A DNA stretch of 64,000 nt from Myotis daubentonii (GCF_963259705.1 NC_081844.1:108190965-108254964), one strand, 5' to 3'; numbered from the stretch's first letter, positions 1-12,063 are shown. Program-made: numbers and translations. Notes: generated by a model not told the origin, from the sequence alone.

Positions 1-2930
1 GGAGAAGGAATGCACCCTCGAGGCAGGTTATTGGTGAGTGAGAAACTTTGTCAGGGGTCTGGAAGGCGAGGGGGGGATGGGGCCACATGGAACCATGAGA
101 TGGGGGAGGGAGGCGGGTCACAGAGGAGTGGGTACAGGGGCACAGGCAGCGTTGATTAGCTCCATATCCAGCCATGGAATGTTCCTCATAAATGAAACTG
201 TCAGTATCGACATCATGGTTATTATAATCATGGCAATGATTATTTAAGTAGGACCGTGATCGCTGGCTGGTTAAAGGTACATCAGCCTCTGACCCCGCCA
301 ACCAACCTGGAACCTGAAACATTTGTCATCCCTTCCACCGGTGTCACTGGGAGCAAATGGGTCTTGATTAGTGGTTTGTGGGTGGAGCTGGTGTCCAGTG
401 ATAACAGCTTGACCTCTGTGTCAGATACAGTCTCCCCAGGAGTCTGGGAAGCGGCTGGAGAGGCAGCTGTCAGCCACCGTGCAGACCAGCCCCTGAGGAC
501 TTTTCTGAGGTCACCTGTGTGCACAGGGCAGACCTGGCTCCAGCCAACTCCGTCCGCGTTTCGGCTGGATTTGGACAGACGTGGATGGATGGTTGGATTT
601 GGGTGGACGGATGGTCAAACCACCATCACCCCCAAACAACTCACAACTTTATTCCTTTCACCAAATTGCAATGAGCTCCCACAAAATGCTATATGCGTTG
701 GGGACACAGCTGAGAAGAGTCCACCAGTCCTCCGCCCTCATGGAGAGATAGACAACTCCAAACAAGTAACTGAGAAAATATTGGGGTGCAAGGCGCATGT
801 GCAGGGTACTGAAATGAGATGACATCATGGAAAGTGACCCAATGCCCACTGAAGGGGGAAGGTCAACGTTAAGATGGCATCTAGGCTGTGAAAGGAATGA
901 CTAAAGGAGCTCGCCATGCCAATGACAAGGGGATGAACGCTCCAGGCAGTGAGAAGCACCTGTGCAAAGGTCCTGAGGCAGCAGTGAGCTCGCCATGTTT
1001 TGAGACCGGAGGACGACCGTTGTTGCTGGAGCACTGGGACCAGGGCAGAGAGAATTCTGCCAGGTGTGGGGACAAGCCCGGCTCCAGGAGGCTGGGCTCT
1101 GAAATCATGCCTTGCCCCTCTGCGGGTGACCCACTTGGGGCAGGCTCCTTCCCACCGAGCGTCATGCGGCCCCCATGCCCCTGTCACTGGGCATCAGAAC
1201 TGACCAGAGTGCCACGCTGGGCTGACATTTTGGCTTCTGGACAAGGATATCCTTTGGGGCCCAGACACATTTCTGTAGAGACAACCGCCCACAAGCTCTT
1301 CCCTGTAGTGTATGGAGACCCTTCTCCTCCCCTGCAGCCGGCTCAGGGCAGGCCCAGCCTGGCCGCTCCGCCTCCCACCGTCGCCACCGTAAGGGAAGCT
1401 GCCCTGGGCTGGGCTGCGATCTGTACATTTTATGAGCACATTTCAGTCACTCTCTCTCCAGCGAGGCTGGCGGGTGAGAATTTCTGTCTCGATCAGCTGT
1501 CCTGGTTCCTGGAGCATTACAGCCCTTCCTCGCACCGATCTCCCTTCTCGAAGAATTATAGAACAAGCAAATGCCTTCGGCACTAAAACCAACAGAGGCC
1601 CGCATTTAATCCGACTGATAAACAGGCTCGCCAGCATTTTTTGGTTGCCGGAGAGTCATGATCCTGAACATCAGTTACTGTTGGTACCGTGACCGTGCAG
1701 ACCTGCTGGGTAACAGGCATTTCCGGGGCCATCTCCTTTGACCCCCATCCTTGCCGACCATGAGAAGCTGCGCATACAGATGCAGGCAGCTGTCCTGGCC
1801 CCTCAAGCACCCGTCTTAACGAAGACGTACGCTGCCCTGTTTACTCCCTCCCACCCCTCCCAAACTTGCATGCTAGCTGTATGGCGGACGTTTGCAGAAC
1901 CACCAAATGCTTCTACACTCGCTCAGGCCAGATCTTCACCCGCCCGCCTCTCCCCCAGGCGGCTGAGTGACGCTCAGGAATCCGCACCCCGCCGCCCGGT
2001 CCTTCTGCCCTTGCCCATCGGCGGACCAACACACATGGACTCCGGCAGGCCCTCGTCGTCAGACTCTGTTGAAGTGACACAGGGAAGTGTTAAAAGAAGC
2101 CCACGTTAATCTCCTAGAGAAAAGGGGCAGGCTGCATTCTGAGACGACATTAATGTCGGGGCGATGCCGTAAATTTTATTTTTATTATTCCATGGTGATG
2201 GATGCTCTCATTACCCATCACGCTCGCGTTTGATAAAGAGCGAGCGTGGAAGTGCCTGCTTGCCATTCAGGAGACCTCCTACGCCATGCGGAGGATGTAA
2301 CCATTAGACGTACGTGTTTCATAGCAATGTTTGCTTAACGGCCAAAAGCACTTTCATTTAATATTAATAACACAGATGTTTGGCTGAAAGGGACTGGAGG
2401 CCACGTGGTTTCATGCATTCATGAATGACGGTGCCTGCACTGCACGGTTCTCTACGTGGCCAACGGTGCCCGGCCCAGGGCCCTGCCTCCCCACAGAAAC
2501 CCAGGCAGGTCGCTGCAACCCTAGCCCCTCTCACGGCCTGAGATGAGGGAAATGGGGGGCAGTAGACTCCGATTCCAATTAGCCGAGGTCTGACAGGCAG
2601 GGGAGTGTTGGGAGATAGACGACACATTCTCCCTGCCGCTTCCGCATGACGGGCCCCTCCACGGGAGCCAGCCGTAACTGAGTGGGATGGAGACATTGCC
2701 ACGGGACATGCAGCCTTCACACAGTCAGTCCTCGGGAAACGTGTGGGGCGGTGGGAAAGGACAGAGCTCCCATGAGCCATGACGGTGGACTCGGAGGATC
2801 CTCTCTGCAAGCGGTTCTTGTGGCCACGTGACAGCATTCCAGTCGAACTCTCAGCCCGGGCACGCTCCCTGCCTTCATAATGAAAAGGTGGCTGGTTGTG
2901 TCCATTTCCCTTTGGCAACCTCTTGTTCAG
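1..2930. other. Single-copy intergenic DNA, no gene seen
   Basis: No ORF here resembles a known protein, and no splice-site or poly-A structure suggests an exon. About 850-1010 looks like a decayed ancient mammalian repeat (the 'gtgcaaaggtcctgaggca' type). At 2160-2260 an AT-rich, repeat-free block carries a 9-bp hairpin (2219-2227 with 2240-2248, CACGCTCGC/GCGAGCGTG), so it is a possible conserved non-coding element. Confidence 0.6.
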
Positions 2931-2940
2931 GTATATGATG

Positions 2941-2978
2941 TTTTAAAATATATTTTTATTGATTTCAGAAAGGAAGGA

Positions 2979-3034
<56 letters not shown>

Positions 3035-3188
3035 TCAATGATGAGAGAGAATCATGGATGGGCTGCCTCCTGCACACCCCCTACTGTGGATCGAACCCAC
3101 AACCCGGGCATGAGCCCTGACTGGGAATTAAACTGTGACTTCCTGGTTCATAGGTCGACACTCAACCACTGAGCCACGCCGGCCGGGC
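2941..3188 (-). mobile_element. Ves SINE
   Basis: On the minus strand the head has the tRNA-like A box (GTGGCTCAGTGGTTGAG), with a degenerate B box further in. In + orientation the A-rich tail reads 'tatatttttattgatttcaga'. A pure (GA)n run at about 2984-3030 sits inside the element where other copies have a short GA-rich stretch. Similar 'gat.ttttaaa' words on both sides suggest a target duplication. Confidence 0.9.
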
Positions 3189-3807
3189 CAGAAGTAAGAT
3201 ATTTTAAATGTGTGGGATCTTTCCTCCGTGATGCCCTGGAAGATCCAAACAACAGACCCTATAAATGAGAAGGAACGCCCACGCCGGCAAAGCAGAGCCA
3301 CGGCTTCCCTGCCTGCCTCCCGGTACAAGCCAGGAACGCAGTGGGCGCTGAGAGGTGAAGGTGAGGACATGGAGCCTGATGGATTTTTGCTGGCGGGCAG
3401 CCTCGCCAGAAACACAGAGCCACAGGGCGATGGGGAGGCAAAGGCGCTGGCTGCAGCGGCCGGCTTTGGGGAATAAGCTGTTCGCAGCACTGATCACGTG
3501 GGGGTCCTGGGCAGCAGTCCTTCTGTTGAGCAGAGGATGGGTTTTAAAGGCCCGGCAGCCCCCCAGGAAGTGGCTCTGCGGTCAGGCAGAACGGACGGAT
3601 GGGTCCCTGAGGTCTCAAGAAGCCACATTGAAAGCTTATGTCAGCCAAGATGTGTTGCTCTGCACAAGGACCGCAAACCCACAGGGACTCTGCACCCTCT
3701 GGCCAATTACCCAATCGCCGGCCTTGGGCGGACACAACGTTTGGAAATTGATGGCTTTATTTACTGCTAAGCAGGGCACCTGCTGCAGGACAGGTGTTAG
3801 CTCATGC
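3189..3807. other. Single-copy intergenic DNA
   Basis: Nothing recognisable: no repeat family, no ORF with protein-like features and no CpG island. GC content is moderate to high. Confidence 0.5.
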
Positions 3808-3815
3808 CTTTAGTG

Positions 3816-4020
3816 CAGGGGTCCTCAAACTACGGCCCGCGGGCCACATGCAAATACAAATATTGTATTTGTTCCCGTTTTGTTTTTTTACTTCAAAATA
3901 AGATATGTGCAGTGTGCATAGGAATTTGTTCATAGTTGTTTTTTTTAACTATAGCCCGGCCCTCCAACGGTCTGAGGGACAGTGAACTGGCCCCCTATTT
4001 AAAAATTTTGAGGACCCCTG
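3816..4020 (+). mobile_element. Non-autonomous hAT element
   Basis: Begins CAGGGGTCCTCAAACT and ends with the inverted counterpart (AATTTTGAGGACCCCTG). It is flanked by 8-bp duplications, CTTTAGTG (3808-3815) and CTTTAATG (4021-4028), with one mismatch. No coding capacity. The termini and 8-bp duplication are diagnostic of hAT; the exact family was not assigned. Confidence 0.9.
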
Positions 4021-4028
4021 CTTTAATG

Positions 4029-5357
4029 GATGGTGGGATGAATGGGTTAACGGGTGCACGGGCGCCATAGCTTTCTCAGGGTGGTGAGCTGGCCTTGCCA
4101 GCAAAGCACATGTGTCGTCAGAACTGCCTGGGGAAACCGCTCCATGGGTCAGAGAGAACCAGGACCATTGTCACCGTGGCAGGACTCACGGCCACGGCCA
4201 CAGGGCCCGCTGGGAGCTTCGCATCATCTCTCAGAAGGGCTGGCTTTGCACCCAGCAGGCCAGTCCCACGTCCCTGGCTGTGCCCAGAGGGACGGAGCAG
4301 TGGGCTGGCTGGCGCTCGGGTGTCGGGTGCACAAAGCAATTGGCTCAAATGCCAGAACCCACTCTGCCCGGCCACGGAAGCAAACGCACTTCCCACCGCA
4401 AGCTGGGGCCCGCGGTCCACGCGTGGACATTAGCGTTTTCCTGCGCCTCGCCCCAACCCTCCTATTTTTATGTCAAGCGTGATGGTTATACTCTGCAGTT
4501 TTAAACAACTACGCGAGGATGTTGCAAGATAGAGCTGGCGGCTTGGCATCCCATGGCTGTAAGCGTCCTGGGCCCCAGAAGGGACTGATTGCTCTTCAGG
4601 CCCAGGGCCCCGGGCACCGTCCACGCGGCGTACAGAGCCCGCGAGCCGAGAGCTCCTCCGGCTCCTGCAGGGGCGGCTGGGCCGGTGGGGACGGGAGGCC
4701 CAGGCATTTCAGAGGAGTGGTGGGAAGTCGCCCTCGCTATCAAAGGTAAGAGTGTCTTGCCAGATGAATAATGGAATGGTCTTCAATAATCCATCTGTTT
4801 ATACTGAAAGTTCTGAAAGGATATAAGGTGAGAAGACCTGGAAAGTAGTCACTATGATTGGAGCCTCCCTGGACCCCCACCACCTCAGCCACACACGCAG
4901 CACCCACAACACCCGAACCCCATCTCAGTGCCTCTACTGCCCTCCATTTCTTGCTTAAAAGATAAGGGCCATTGGCCTAGCCAGCGTGGCTCAGTGGTTG
5001 AGTGTAGAGGCACAGAGAGGAGAAGCTGTGTGACAAGGGAGGCAGAGGTTGGAACGACATGTCTTTCAGCCAAGGGACGCCTAGGTTTGTTGCACCCAGC
5101 ATTTCAGTGGCTGGTCTTACATGTGTAACGTGGATACTTAACCTGATATTAATTAGCATCTCTGGAATTGTGAAGGCTCTCCCTGAAGCATCAATGCACC
5201 TTGCACGTCTGTACAGCCGCCTCTGCTTTTCATGATGTATACATTTAATTTCACCTTGTTCTTAAAAATCTCTAACATTCGTCTTTGGTTACTGCATTAA
5301 ATATTTACCAGGTAGTGAAGAGACTTGGATTTTCTCTGGGGGCTTCCCCTGAATTAG
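4029..5357. other. Single-copy DNA with a Ves head remnant
   Basis: Mostly unique sequence. About 4974-5009 matches only the head of a Ves SINE (cctagccagcgtggctcag) and then stops, so it is a 3'-truncated remnant. No gene seen. Confidence 0.5.
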
Positions 5358-5480
5358 CACACATGCATTTACACACACTCGCACACTCATGCACACAGAG
5401 ATGCGTACAAACATACAGAGACACGCCTGCACACATGCACCTGCGCACACACACTCTCACACTCATGCACACAGAGATGG
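5358..5480. repeat. CA-rich minisatellite
   Basis: An imperfect array of acac/cacgc words with phrases such as 'cctgcacacatgcacctg' and 'cactcatgcacacagaga', which recur at 7050-7243. It is a degenerate higher-order CA repeat rather than a simple dinucleotide run. Confidence 0.8.
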
Positions 5481-6147
5481 TATGTCATTCCCTGGTGCTT
5501 AGAGACTTTCCCCAAGAGGCGTGTGACTAGAGGTTCCAGCCGCAGGACACGCCAACATTTAGCGCTTAGCGAAGGATGCTGACGAGAGGCACAGCTTGGA
5601 GCAGTTGTTCCGCGTTTTCTTAGATTCAATATCTGTCTATTTGCTATCCATTAATCATGGGACCAAACTAGCAGTTCGGTTCTGCCTCCCCTGTGGTCCA
5701 GCTTTCATGGGGACACGAAAATCATATTACAAATAATCCAACCATCCTGAGCCTGTACCCCCAACCACCCCCTTCCTCTCTCACCCACAAGCCAGTATTT
5801 CCCCTGCCCTAATGCACCAGGGCCCCGTACCAGACAGCTAGAGACCGCGCTGGGGCCAGAGCCTGCCACCCTATTCAAACCAGCCAGCCCCTGCCCTGCC
5901 CGCCCCGCCCTGCCTTTCCCTCGGCAACAGCCAAGGAGGTGGCCTCTGCTCCCCTCGCTCCTGCTCTGCCTCCTGCCTCGGGGCTTCCCCACGTGGCCCC
6001 GCGCGGAGGGCGGCTTTGTTTCCAGGAGGGCTAGAACCACAAACTTTCTTGTAATGGCGCTGTCCTCTCCATGTTGTCACCCTGTCACCTTGATAAGTTA
6101 AGTCCCAGGGGGAGGTGAGGTTGCAGAAGCCAAGAAAGAAAGGAGGC
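5481..6147. other. Single-copy intergenic DNA
   Basis: Unique sequence with C-rich runs at about 5755-5930. No gene or repeat family recognised. Confidence 0.5.
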
Positions 6148-6362
6148 GCCCTGACCGGTTTGACTGAGTGGCTAGAGCGTCGGCCTGCGGACTGAAGGGT
6201 CCCAGGTTCGATTCCGGTCAAGGGCATGTACCTTGGTTGCAGGCACATCCCCAGTGGGGAGATGTGTAGGAGGCAGCTGATCGATGTTTCTCTCTCATCG
6301 ATGTTTCTAACTCTCTATCCCTCTCCCTTCCTCTCTGTAAAAAATCAATAAAATATATTAAA
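6148..6362 (+). mobile_element. Ves SINE (young type)
   Basis: Full-length head (A box GGTTTGACTGAGTGG, B box GGTTCGATTCC), the 'cagctgatcgatgtttctctc' body, and a tail with AATAAAATAT. A (GAAA)n expansion follows at 6363-6420. The flanks share aagaaagaaaggag (before 6148) and an agagaaaggag match after the GAAA run, consistent with a target duplication. Confidence 0.93.
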
Positions 6363-6420
6363 AAGAAGGAAGAAAGAAAGAAAGAACAAAAGAAAGAAAG
6401 AAAGAAAGAGAGAGAGAAAG
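6363..6420. repeat. (GAAA)n tail microsatellite
   Basis: Runs of gaaa/aaag directly after the Ves tail, probably grown from the SINE tail and the A-rich target duplication. Confidence 0.85.
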
Positions 6421-7049
6421 GAGCTGGTGAGGGTTCTGGATGCTACGAGAGCCCAGCCACTTGGCCGGAAGCGCCCATTTGGTCTGCAACCCAGAGCTCA
6501 GAGGTGACTTTGTGCGACAATTATGGTGTGTGTGGCCAGGGTGGGGGGATGGGGGAGTAGTAAATGGCATGGGTGGATGGCATGGGCTCAGCAAGAGCAG
6601 AGAGCTGATGGAATCTGACAGGGCTGAGATGGGAGGACGGGCAGGTAAAGGCAGGGTTGCATACAATGCGAGAAGCATGCGCGCTTGGTCAGGGGCAGGA
6701 AGGGCCTGGGGTGGAGGTGCAGTTGCAGGTGCCCCCTTGGGCGGCTCCCTACACAGGCTGGGCCGAGGGTTCCCTGAAGACCATGAATAAAGGATTAAAG
6801 ATCAACATCGATCCACGACCTGAGGCCCATCTGATGTCTGCCTCTTGTCTCTTCTAGTGGTTGCTCTGAATAGGTGTGGAGAAGGCAACCCCAGGACCCG
6901 GGTAAAAATAGCTCATTCCCCGCGCTGGTGAAACTTCAGACCCCTTTCCCATCGTCCTCGTCTAGTTGGTAGCTCTCCTCACCCTGGCAGCGGCCCATGG
7001 GTCCAGGATCACAGGGCCTGCTCCCCATGTGCAGAGAAGGGGTTGGAAG
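6421..7049. other. Single-copy intergenic DNA
   Basis: G-rich unique sequence. No gene, repeat family or regulatory signature that I can name. Confidence 0.5.
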
Positions 7050-7243
7050 GATGCACACACAGAGGCACACCTGCACACACTCACACATTCACACACTCAT
7101 AGACACAGAGATGCCTGCAAACACGCACACACAGACACACCTGTACACATGCACCTGCACGCACTCACACACTCACGCACACAGAGATACCTACAAACAC
7201 GCACACTCACAGACACACCTGCACACACGCACCTGCACACGTG
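7050..7243. repeat. CA-rich minisatellite, second array
   Basis: Degenerate array of 'cacacacctgcacacatgcacctgcac' type units, sharing phrases and order with 5358-5480, 1.6 kb upstream. Confidence 0.8.
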
Positions 7244-8345
7244 AGGTGGGGCAGTGGCCCGTTCCCACAGGCTGCCCTAATTCTGGCAACAGGAGCTGGT
7301 GGGTGGGAGGACAGGCCTGGAGGAGGACGGGGCTGGGGGAAGGATTGTCTGTTTTAGCCAGAGATCCTTTTTCTCTGGGAAACTTAAACATGTGTTTTAA
7401 CGAGAGGCTTTTTCTTTTTTTCTGAAGATCGTGTCTCTTCGAGAAGGTTTCTCTTTAAAAGACCGAGACACGTCTGGGATGTTCTTTCCCCAGCCACAAA
7501 GCCATCAATTTTCCTCGCCAGTCTCCTCTCCTGGTCCGTGAGTTACGGCGGTGTCTGCGTTACTATCCGTCATTATTACAGTCACATGCCCAGCCACCTA
7601 ATTCATTGCTTCCCAGAACTGACTTCATCTCGCTGCTCAGATGCTCACTGGCTGGAATGTCTCCTGACAGACTCCTGGCCCCACTCGGCATTACCTTCCC
7701 CCAATGGGCATGATCATGTGGGCACGTTATTGGAGCTCTCGTCACAGAGCCCTGCAGAAGCAATCCGGGCCTCCATGTGTCACCGCCATTCAGCGCTCGG
7801 GGAGGATGAATGAGGACAAAAAGGAGCCGCCTGCGCTCTCTACACTGCAGAGGAGATTCCAGGTACCACATCGCAGCCGCCCTGGGCTGGGGAGGGCGTC
7901 ACACATGTCCCCTGCCTCCTGGGTGACCCCAGTGACACCAACTGCCACATCCGTGGGGTGCCTGGGAGGGTGGAGGACCGGGCCAACATCTGGATGGGTG
8001 GAGGCTGTCGGCCGGCGGGGACAGGACGTCTACGGTCAGTCCTCCTGTGGCCCCGTGGCCAGCCCACCCAGTTCCCACCCACGTGATGCCTCCTACTCAA
8101 TGCCCAGAGGGACCCCTGCTGTGACCCCAGCCTTCATCCTGCCAGAACTCGCCTGCCCTGTTTCTGTTCCTTCTGGGGACTTGCCTTCCCTCTTAGAATG
8201 AAGGCAATGCCGTCCGACGGAGCACTCTGCAGTAATGGGCTGCTCTCTCTGCGCTGCCCAGTGAAGCATCCAGTGGCCACAGGTGGCTACTGAGCACTTG
8301 AAATGAGGCTGGTGCCAGCGAGCACTACATATTTAATCTTATTTC
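7244..8345. other. Single-copy intergenic DNA
   Basis: No recognised repeat. 7430-7620 is AT-balanced and free of repeat signatures, so it is a weak candidate for conserved non-coding sequence. No gene. Confidence 0.45.
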
Positions 8346-8564
8346 ATTTTTTTTTTATATTTTATTGATTTTTTACAGAGAGGAAGGGAGAGGGATAGAG
8401 AGTTAGAAACATCAATGAGAGAGAAACATCGATCAGCTGCCTCCTGCACACCCCCTACTAGGGATGTGCCTGCAACCTAGGTACATGCCCTTGACCGGAA
8501 TCGAACCCGGGACCCTTCAGTCCGCAGGCCAATGCTCTATCCACTGAGCCAAACCGGTTAGGGC
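8346..8564 (-). mobile_element. Ves SINE
   Basis: Near-consensus copy in reverse: tail 'tattgattttttacagagagg', body 'gatcagctgcctcctgcacacc', B-box complement 'ggaatcgaacc', ending 'gagccaaaccggttagggc'. Confidence 0.95.
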
Positions 8565-8588
8565 ACCACAAAGAAATCAGTGAAAATA

Positions 8589-8888
8589 TCTATATATATA
8601 AAAGCCTAAGCGACCAGCCAACTGGTAGCTATGATGTGCACTGACCACCAGGGCTAGACGCTCAATGTAGGAGCTGCTGAGCTGCACTGACTTAGCAGCT
8701 GCGGTGTTCGGGCAATGTACCTGGAACCAGAGAGGAGGGAGCCCCATTCCAGGGTGTGTCACCCGAGAACCACCCTCTCACAACCTGGGACCCCTTGGGG
8801 GAATGTCAGAGAGCCAGTTTCAGCCTGATGCCCACAGCCCAGGCCGAGGGACCCCACTGGTGCATGAATTTGAGCACCGGGCCTCTAG
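8589..8888 (+). mobile_element. HeliBat-type non-autonomous Helitron
   Basis: Starts TC at 8589 after A8588 (TCTATATATATAAAAGCC..) and ends ..GGGCCTCTAG at 8888 followed by T, giving the canonical A|T insertion. It carries the family's internal 'gtgcactgaccacc' segment. The sub-terminal hairpin is degenerate here (ggtgcatgaatttgagcacc). Confidence 0.93.
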
Positions 8889-9244
8889 TTAAAAAATAAA
8901 TAAACTGAGATGTAGAGACTTGTTCAGTTGGTAGTAGGATCAGGGAAACAAACAAAATGCACAAAGAGAACCCATGAGGTAGTAGTTAGATGTTATGAAT
9001 GAGCAAGGTTACAAAAATGAAAAAAGATATACCCAGTAGAGGGAGAAGGGGTAGGTGGTTGGTTGGTTGTAAGGTAGGATCATTAAAATCAGGACGGGAT
9101 CTGTGTTACACTAAATGTGGGGGTTTTGGCAAAGTCCTGCCTCTTAGACTCAAACAAGTAGGCGAAATGTACTGACGGATCCCAATGAAAATGTGTTTAT
9201 TAGAAGGGGGGTCAGGTCCGTATCAGGTGCTAAGCCCTGCCTGG

Positions 9245-9450
9245 GGCTGTGATTGCCAAACTTTCCTGAGCTTCAGAATTACCCAGGAAGCTGGACAAAA
9301 AAACAGGTTTCTGGACCCCACCCTAGAGTTTCTAATTCAGTACTGTGAGGTGGGGCCCCCAAAATTTGCGTTTCAAACAAGTTCCCAGCGGGTGTTTCTA
9401 CTGTTATTCTGGGGACCACACGCTGAAAACCAGAGGTCTGGTGGACAGGG
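9245..9450 (+). mobile_element. MER5A-like hAT (Charlie) fossil
   Basis: Contains 'ttacccaggaagctgg', 'ttctggaccccaccctagag', 'ggtggggcccccaaaatttg' and 'ggggaccacacgctgaaaacc', in the order of the ancient MER5A consensus. The termini are worn. Confidence 0.8.
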
Positions 9451-9659
9451 AGTCTATGGCCTACAGGTTTCAGATGTTCTGGTCGAGCAGCTGAAATCAT
9501 CCTTGTTGTGAAGGGATTCATTACATTGTCCTCACCAAATGCCATGAAACACTCAGTTTATTTAACTCCCTGCTTCTCTAGGCTTCGGTGAATCTGCACC
9601 ACTCTTACAACTTCTCTCCGTCTCTTTACTTGACTGCTGCTCCTCTTCCCACCTCTTAA

Positions 9660-10055
9660 ATATTCTTTAAAATTTATCTTTATTGCCGAAACCGGTTTGG
9701 CTCAGTGGATAGAGCGCCGGCCTGCGGACTGAAGGGTCCCAGGTTCAGTTCCAGTCAAGGGCATGTACCTGGGTTGCAGGCACATCCCCAGTAGGAGAAG
9801 TGCAGGAGGCAGCTGATCAATGTATCTCTCTCATTGATGTTTCTAACTCTCTATATCTCTCCCTTCCTCTCTGTAAAAAATCAATAAAATATATTTTTTT
9901 TAAAAAAAATTTATCTTTATTGTTGAAAATATTACAGATGCCCCCCCACTCCCACCCCGTGACTCTTGTAGCCTGCACCACCCACCCCAGGCCTTCACCT
10001 CACTATTGTCTGTGTCTATGCGTTATGCATATATGTGTATACGTTTTTGGGTTAA
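9660..10055 (-). mobile_element. L1 3'-end fragment (bat L1), split by a Ves
   Basis: Reverse-oriented L1 3' end: A-rich tail complement 'aatttatctttattg', then 'ttgaaaatattacagatgcc' and the 'cattgtctgtgt..tatgcgttatgcatatatg' block typical of recent bat L1. A Ves (9686-9906) sits inside and duplicated its 16-bp target. Confidence 0.8.
9686..9906 (+). mobile_element. Ves SINE inside L1
   Basis: Head 'ccgaaaccggtttggctcagtgg', full body and AATAAAATAT tail. The target duplication AAATTTATCTTTATTG is perfect at 9670-9685 and 9907-9922. Confidence 0.96.
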
Positions 10056-10129
10056 TGTTGATGTCTCTCAGAGTTCTGTCATAGATCATCTTCACACACT
10101 TCTCCCTACACAATCTCAACTATTCCCCT

Positions 10130-10640
10130 GGCTTTAATGACCATTTTTATGCCAATGACTCCCACAGGTTTATTTCCAGCCCAGTCTGTCCTCAAAGCTC
10201 CAGATGTAAATATCCAAATGTCTGTTGAATCTCACAGGCATCTCAAGTTGAATGTCTAAAACTGAACTCACCCCTCTGTGCTCCCCCCAACCTCCCTGCC
10301 AAAGCCTGCTTCTCCTTCTGTGATCCCTGTCTCAGTAAATGGTGGTACCACCAGCCGGCAATTGCTCAAGTGAGAAAGCTGATCATTACGCCTTATTTCT
10401 ATCTTTTTCTCATCAACAAGTCCTGTCTGTTTTACCTCCAAATGTTTCTTGTACCCATGCAGTTCTTTTGGCTTCTGCTGATTCTAGATAAGCTAAGATC
10501 ATCTCTGACCCAGTCTATTGTAATAGCCTCCTGTCCAGTCTTCCTGAGTCTATTCTTGCCCTCTTTCATTTCATTCTCCACACTCAGCCAAAGTGATCTT
10601 TAAGAAAGTATGAAATCAGACCCCCTTGGTGACTTCCTAA
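10130..10640. mobile_element. Ancient interspersed repeat, family unassigned (L2-like?)
   Basis: Has 'ctcagtaaatggtggtaccacca', 'caacaagtcctgtctg', 'aatagcctcctgtccagtc' and 'gccaaagtgatctttaa', phrases of a common old mammalian repeat. The same family appears at about 45420-45900. I am not sure of the family name. Confidence 0.5.
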
Positions 10641-10644
10641 TAAC

Positions 10645-10842
10645 ACGATGTCGTAGTCTGCTCAGGCTGCCATAACAAAATATCACAAACTGTTGGTTTC
10701 AACAACAGAAACTTACTTTCTCACAGTTCTGGAAGCTGGAAAGTTTAAGATCAAGGTGTTGGCCAGTTCAGTTCCTGGTGAAGACTCTCTTCTTGGGGTG
10801 CAGATTTCTCCCTATATCCTCACATGGCCTTTCCCCAGGGGG

Positions 10843-10890
<48 letters not shown>

Positions 10891-11050
10891 CTTGTCCTCT
10901 TCTTAGAAGGCCACTAACCCCATCATGAGGGCCCCGTCTTCATGTCCTAATCTAACTATACTTGCCCCTCGAAGACCCCATCTCCAAATGCCATCATCTT
11001 GGGAGTTAGAGCTTCAACATATGAATTTTGGGAGGACAGAAACAACACTA
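10645..11050 (-). mobile_element. MaLR-type LTR (MLT1/MST-like)
   Basis: Reverse complement of a MaLR LTR: 'agtctgctcaggctgccata', 'tctcacagttctggaagctgg', 'atcctcacatggcctttcc', 'gggttagagcttcaacatatgaattttggg'-type end. An internal (GA)n run at 10848-10887 has grown where the consensus has a short GAGA. This is non-coding fossil LTR sequence. Confidence 0.75.
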
Positions 11051-11084
11051 TAAATTTCTAAATAGAAATGTATTTTTATTGTTG

Positions 11085-11147
11085 TTGTAATCCTCACTCG
11101 AGGATATTTTTCCGTTGACTTTTAGAGAGAGTGGAAGGGAGGGGAAG

Positions 11148-11190
<43 letters not shown>

Positions 11191-11352
11191 TCGATGTGAG
11201 AGAGACACATTGATTGGTTGCCTCCCACTCCGGCTCTGACCGGGACTGAGGATGGAGTCTGCAACCCATGTACGTGCCCTTGACCAGAATCAAACCCACA
11301 ATCCTTCGGTCCCTGGGTCGACACTCTATCTGCTCAGCCAGACTGGCTAGGA
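11085..11352 (-). mobile_element. Ves SINE (older subfamily)
   Basis: Shows the 'cctcactcgaggatattttt' tail typical of the older Ves type, a (GA)n core at 11152-11186, 'gattggttgcctccc', B-box complement 'agaatcaaaccca', and the head 'tcagccagactggctagg'. Confidence 0.85.
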
Positions 11353-11944
11353 CTATATTTGTATTTTTGTAGATTACACAAATAAATGTTTTTCTATGCA
11401 GCAAATATATCATTTCGTGGTAAGTAAATTTTACCTTAAAGAAATGGAAAAAATTGTGAACTCTCATGATATGCATGCTGTAGTGTTAAGGGGTGAAATG
11501 TACTGATGTCTGAAAGTTACTTTGAAATGCACAAAAAATAAGAGGGATAAATGTGTAGATGGATAGCTATAAAGCAAACACAACAAAATGTCAGCATCGT
11601 CAAGTCTTCATGGTGGTTATACGGGGGCTCACTTTTAACTTTTACGTATATTTGAATGTTTTCATATTACATTGAGAAAAAATTTTAAATTAAGAAAGTT
11701 AATGATGATCTTGTCAGAATCTTTAAAAGTTAAAAAAAGTAGAGAGATTATGATGAACCCTGTGTGCCCTACATCCAGCTACAACAATATCAATCTGTTC
11801 TACTTATATTCCCACCCACTCTTTCAACCCTGCCTTCCTGAGTTATTTTAAAGTGAACCCTAGACATCACATTGTTAATTCTGTAGATATTTTAGTTTGT
11901 ATCTTTAAAAGATAAGAAATATTCTTTCAACAAATCCTGCTTGA
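11353..11944 (-). mobile_element. Old L1M-like, AT-rich sequence
   Basis: 11640-11930 contains reverse L1M 3'-UTR-like words ('taaagtgaaccctagacatcac', 'tacttatattcccaccc'). The rest is AT-rich and unassigned. No gene. Confidence 0.4.
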
Positions 11945-12058
11945 GCACATATGCTGTCCTCTTAAGGGATACAATAGTGAACAACATAGACATGGTCTCT
12001 GGTCCATGGCGCTGATAGTTTATAAGGAAGACAAACAATAAACTAGTAAATACTTATA
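11945..12058 (-). mobile_element. L2 3'-end fragment
   Basis: Reads 'gatacaatagtgaacaacatagacatggtctctgg' and 'aaggaagacaaacaataaac', the reverse of the L2 3' end. Confidence 0.65.
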
Positions 12059-12063
12059 AATTA

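Noticed and set aside
6148..6240. tRNA gene (A and B boxes present)
   Set aside because: This and all similar hits are heads of Ves SINEs: no acceptor-stem pairing, SINE body and A-rich tail follow.
7000..7243. His/Thr-rich repeat protein
   Set aside because: Translation of the CA-rich minisatellite.
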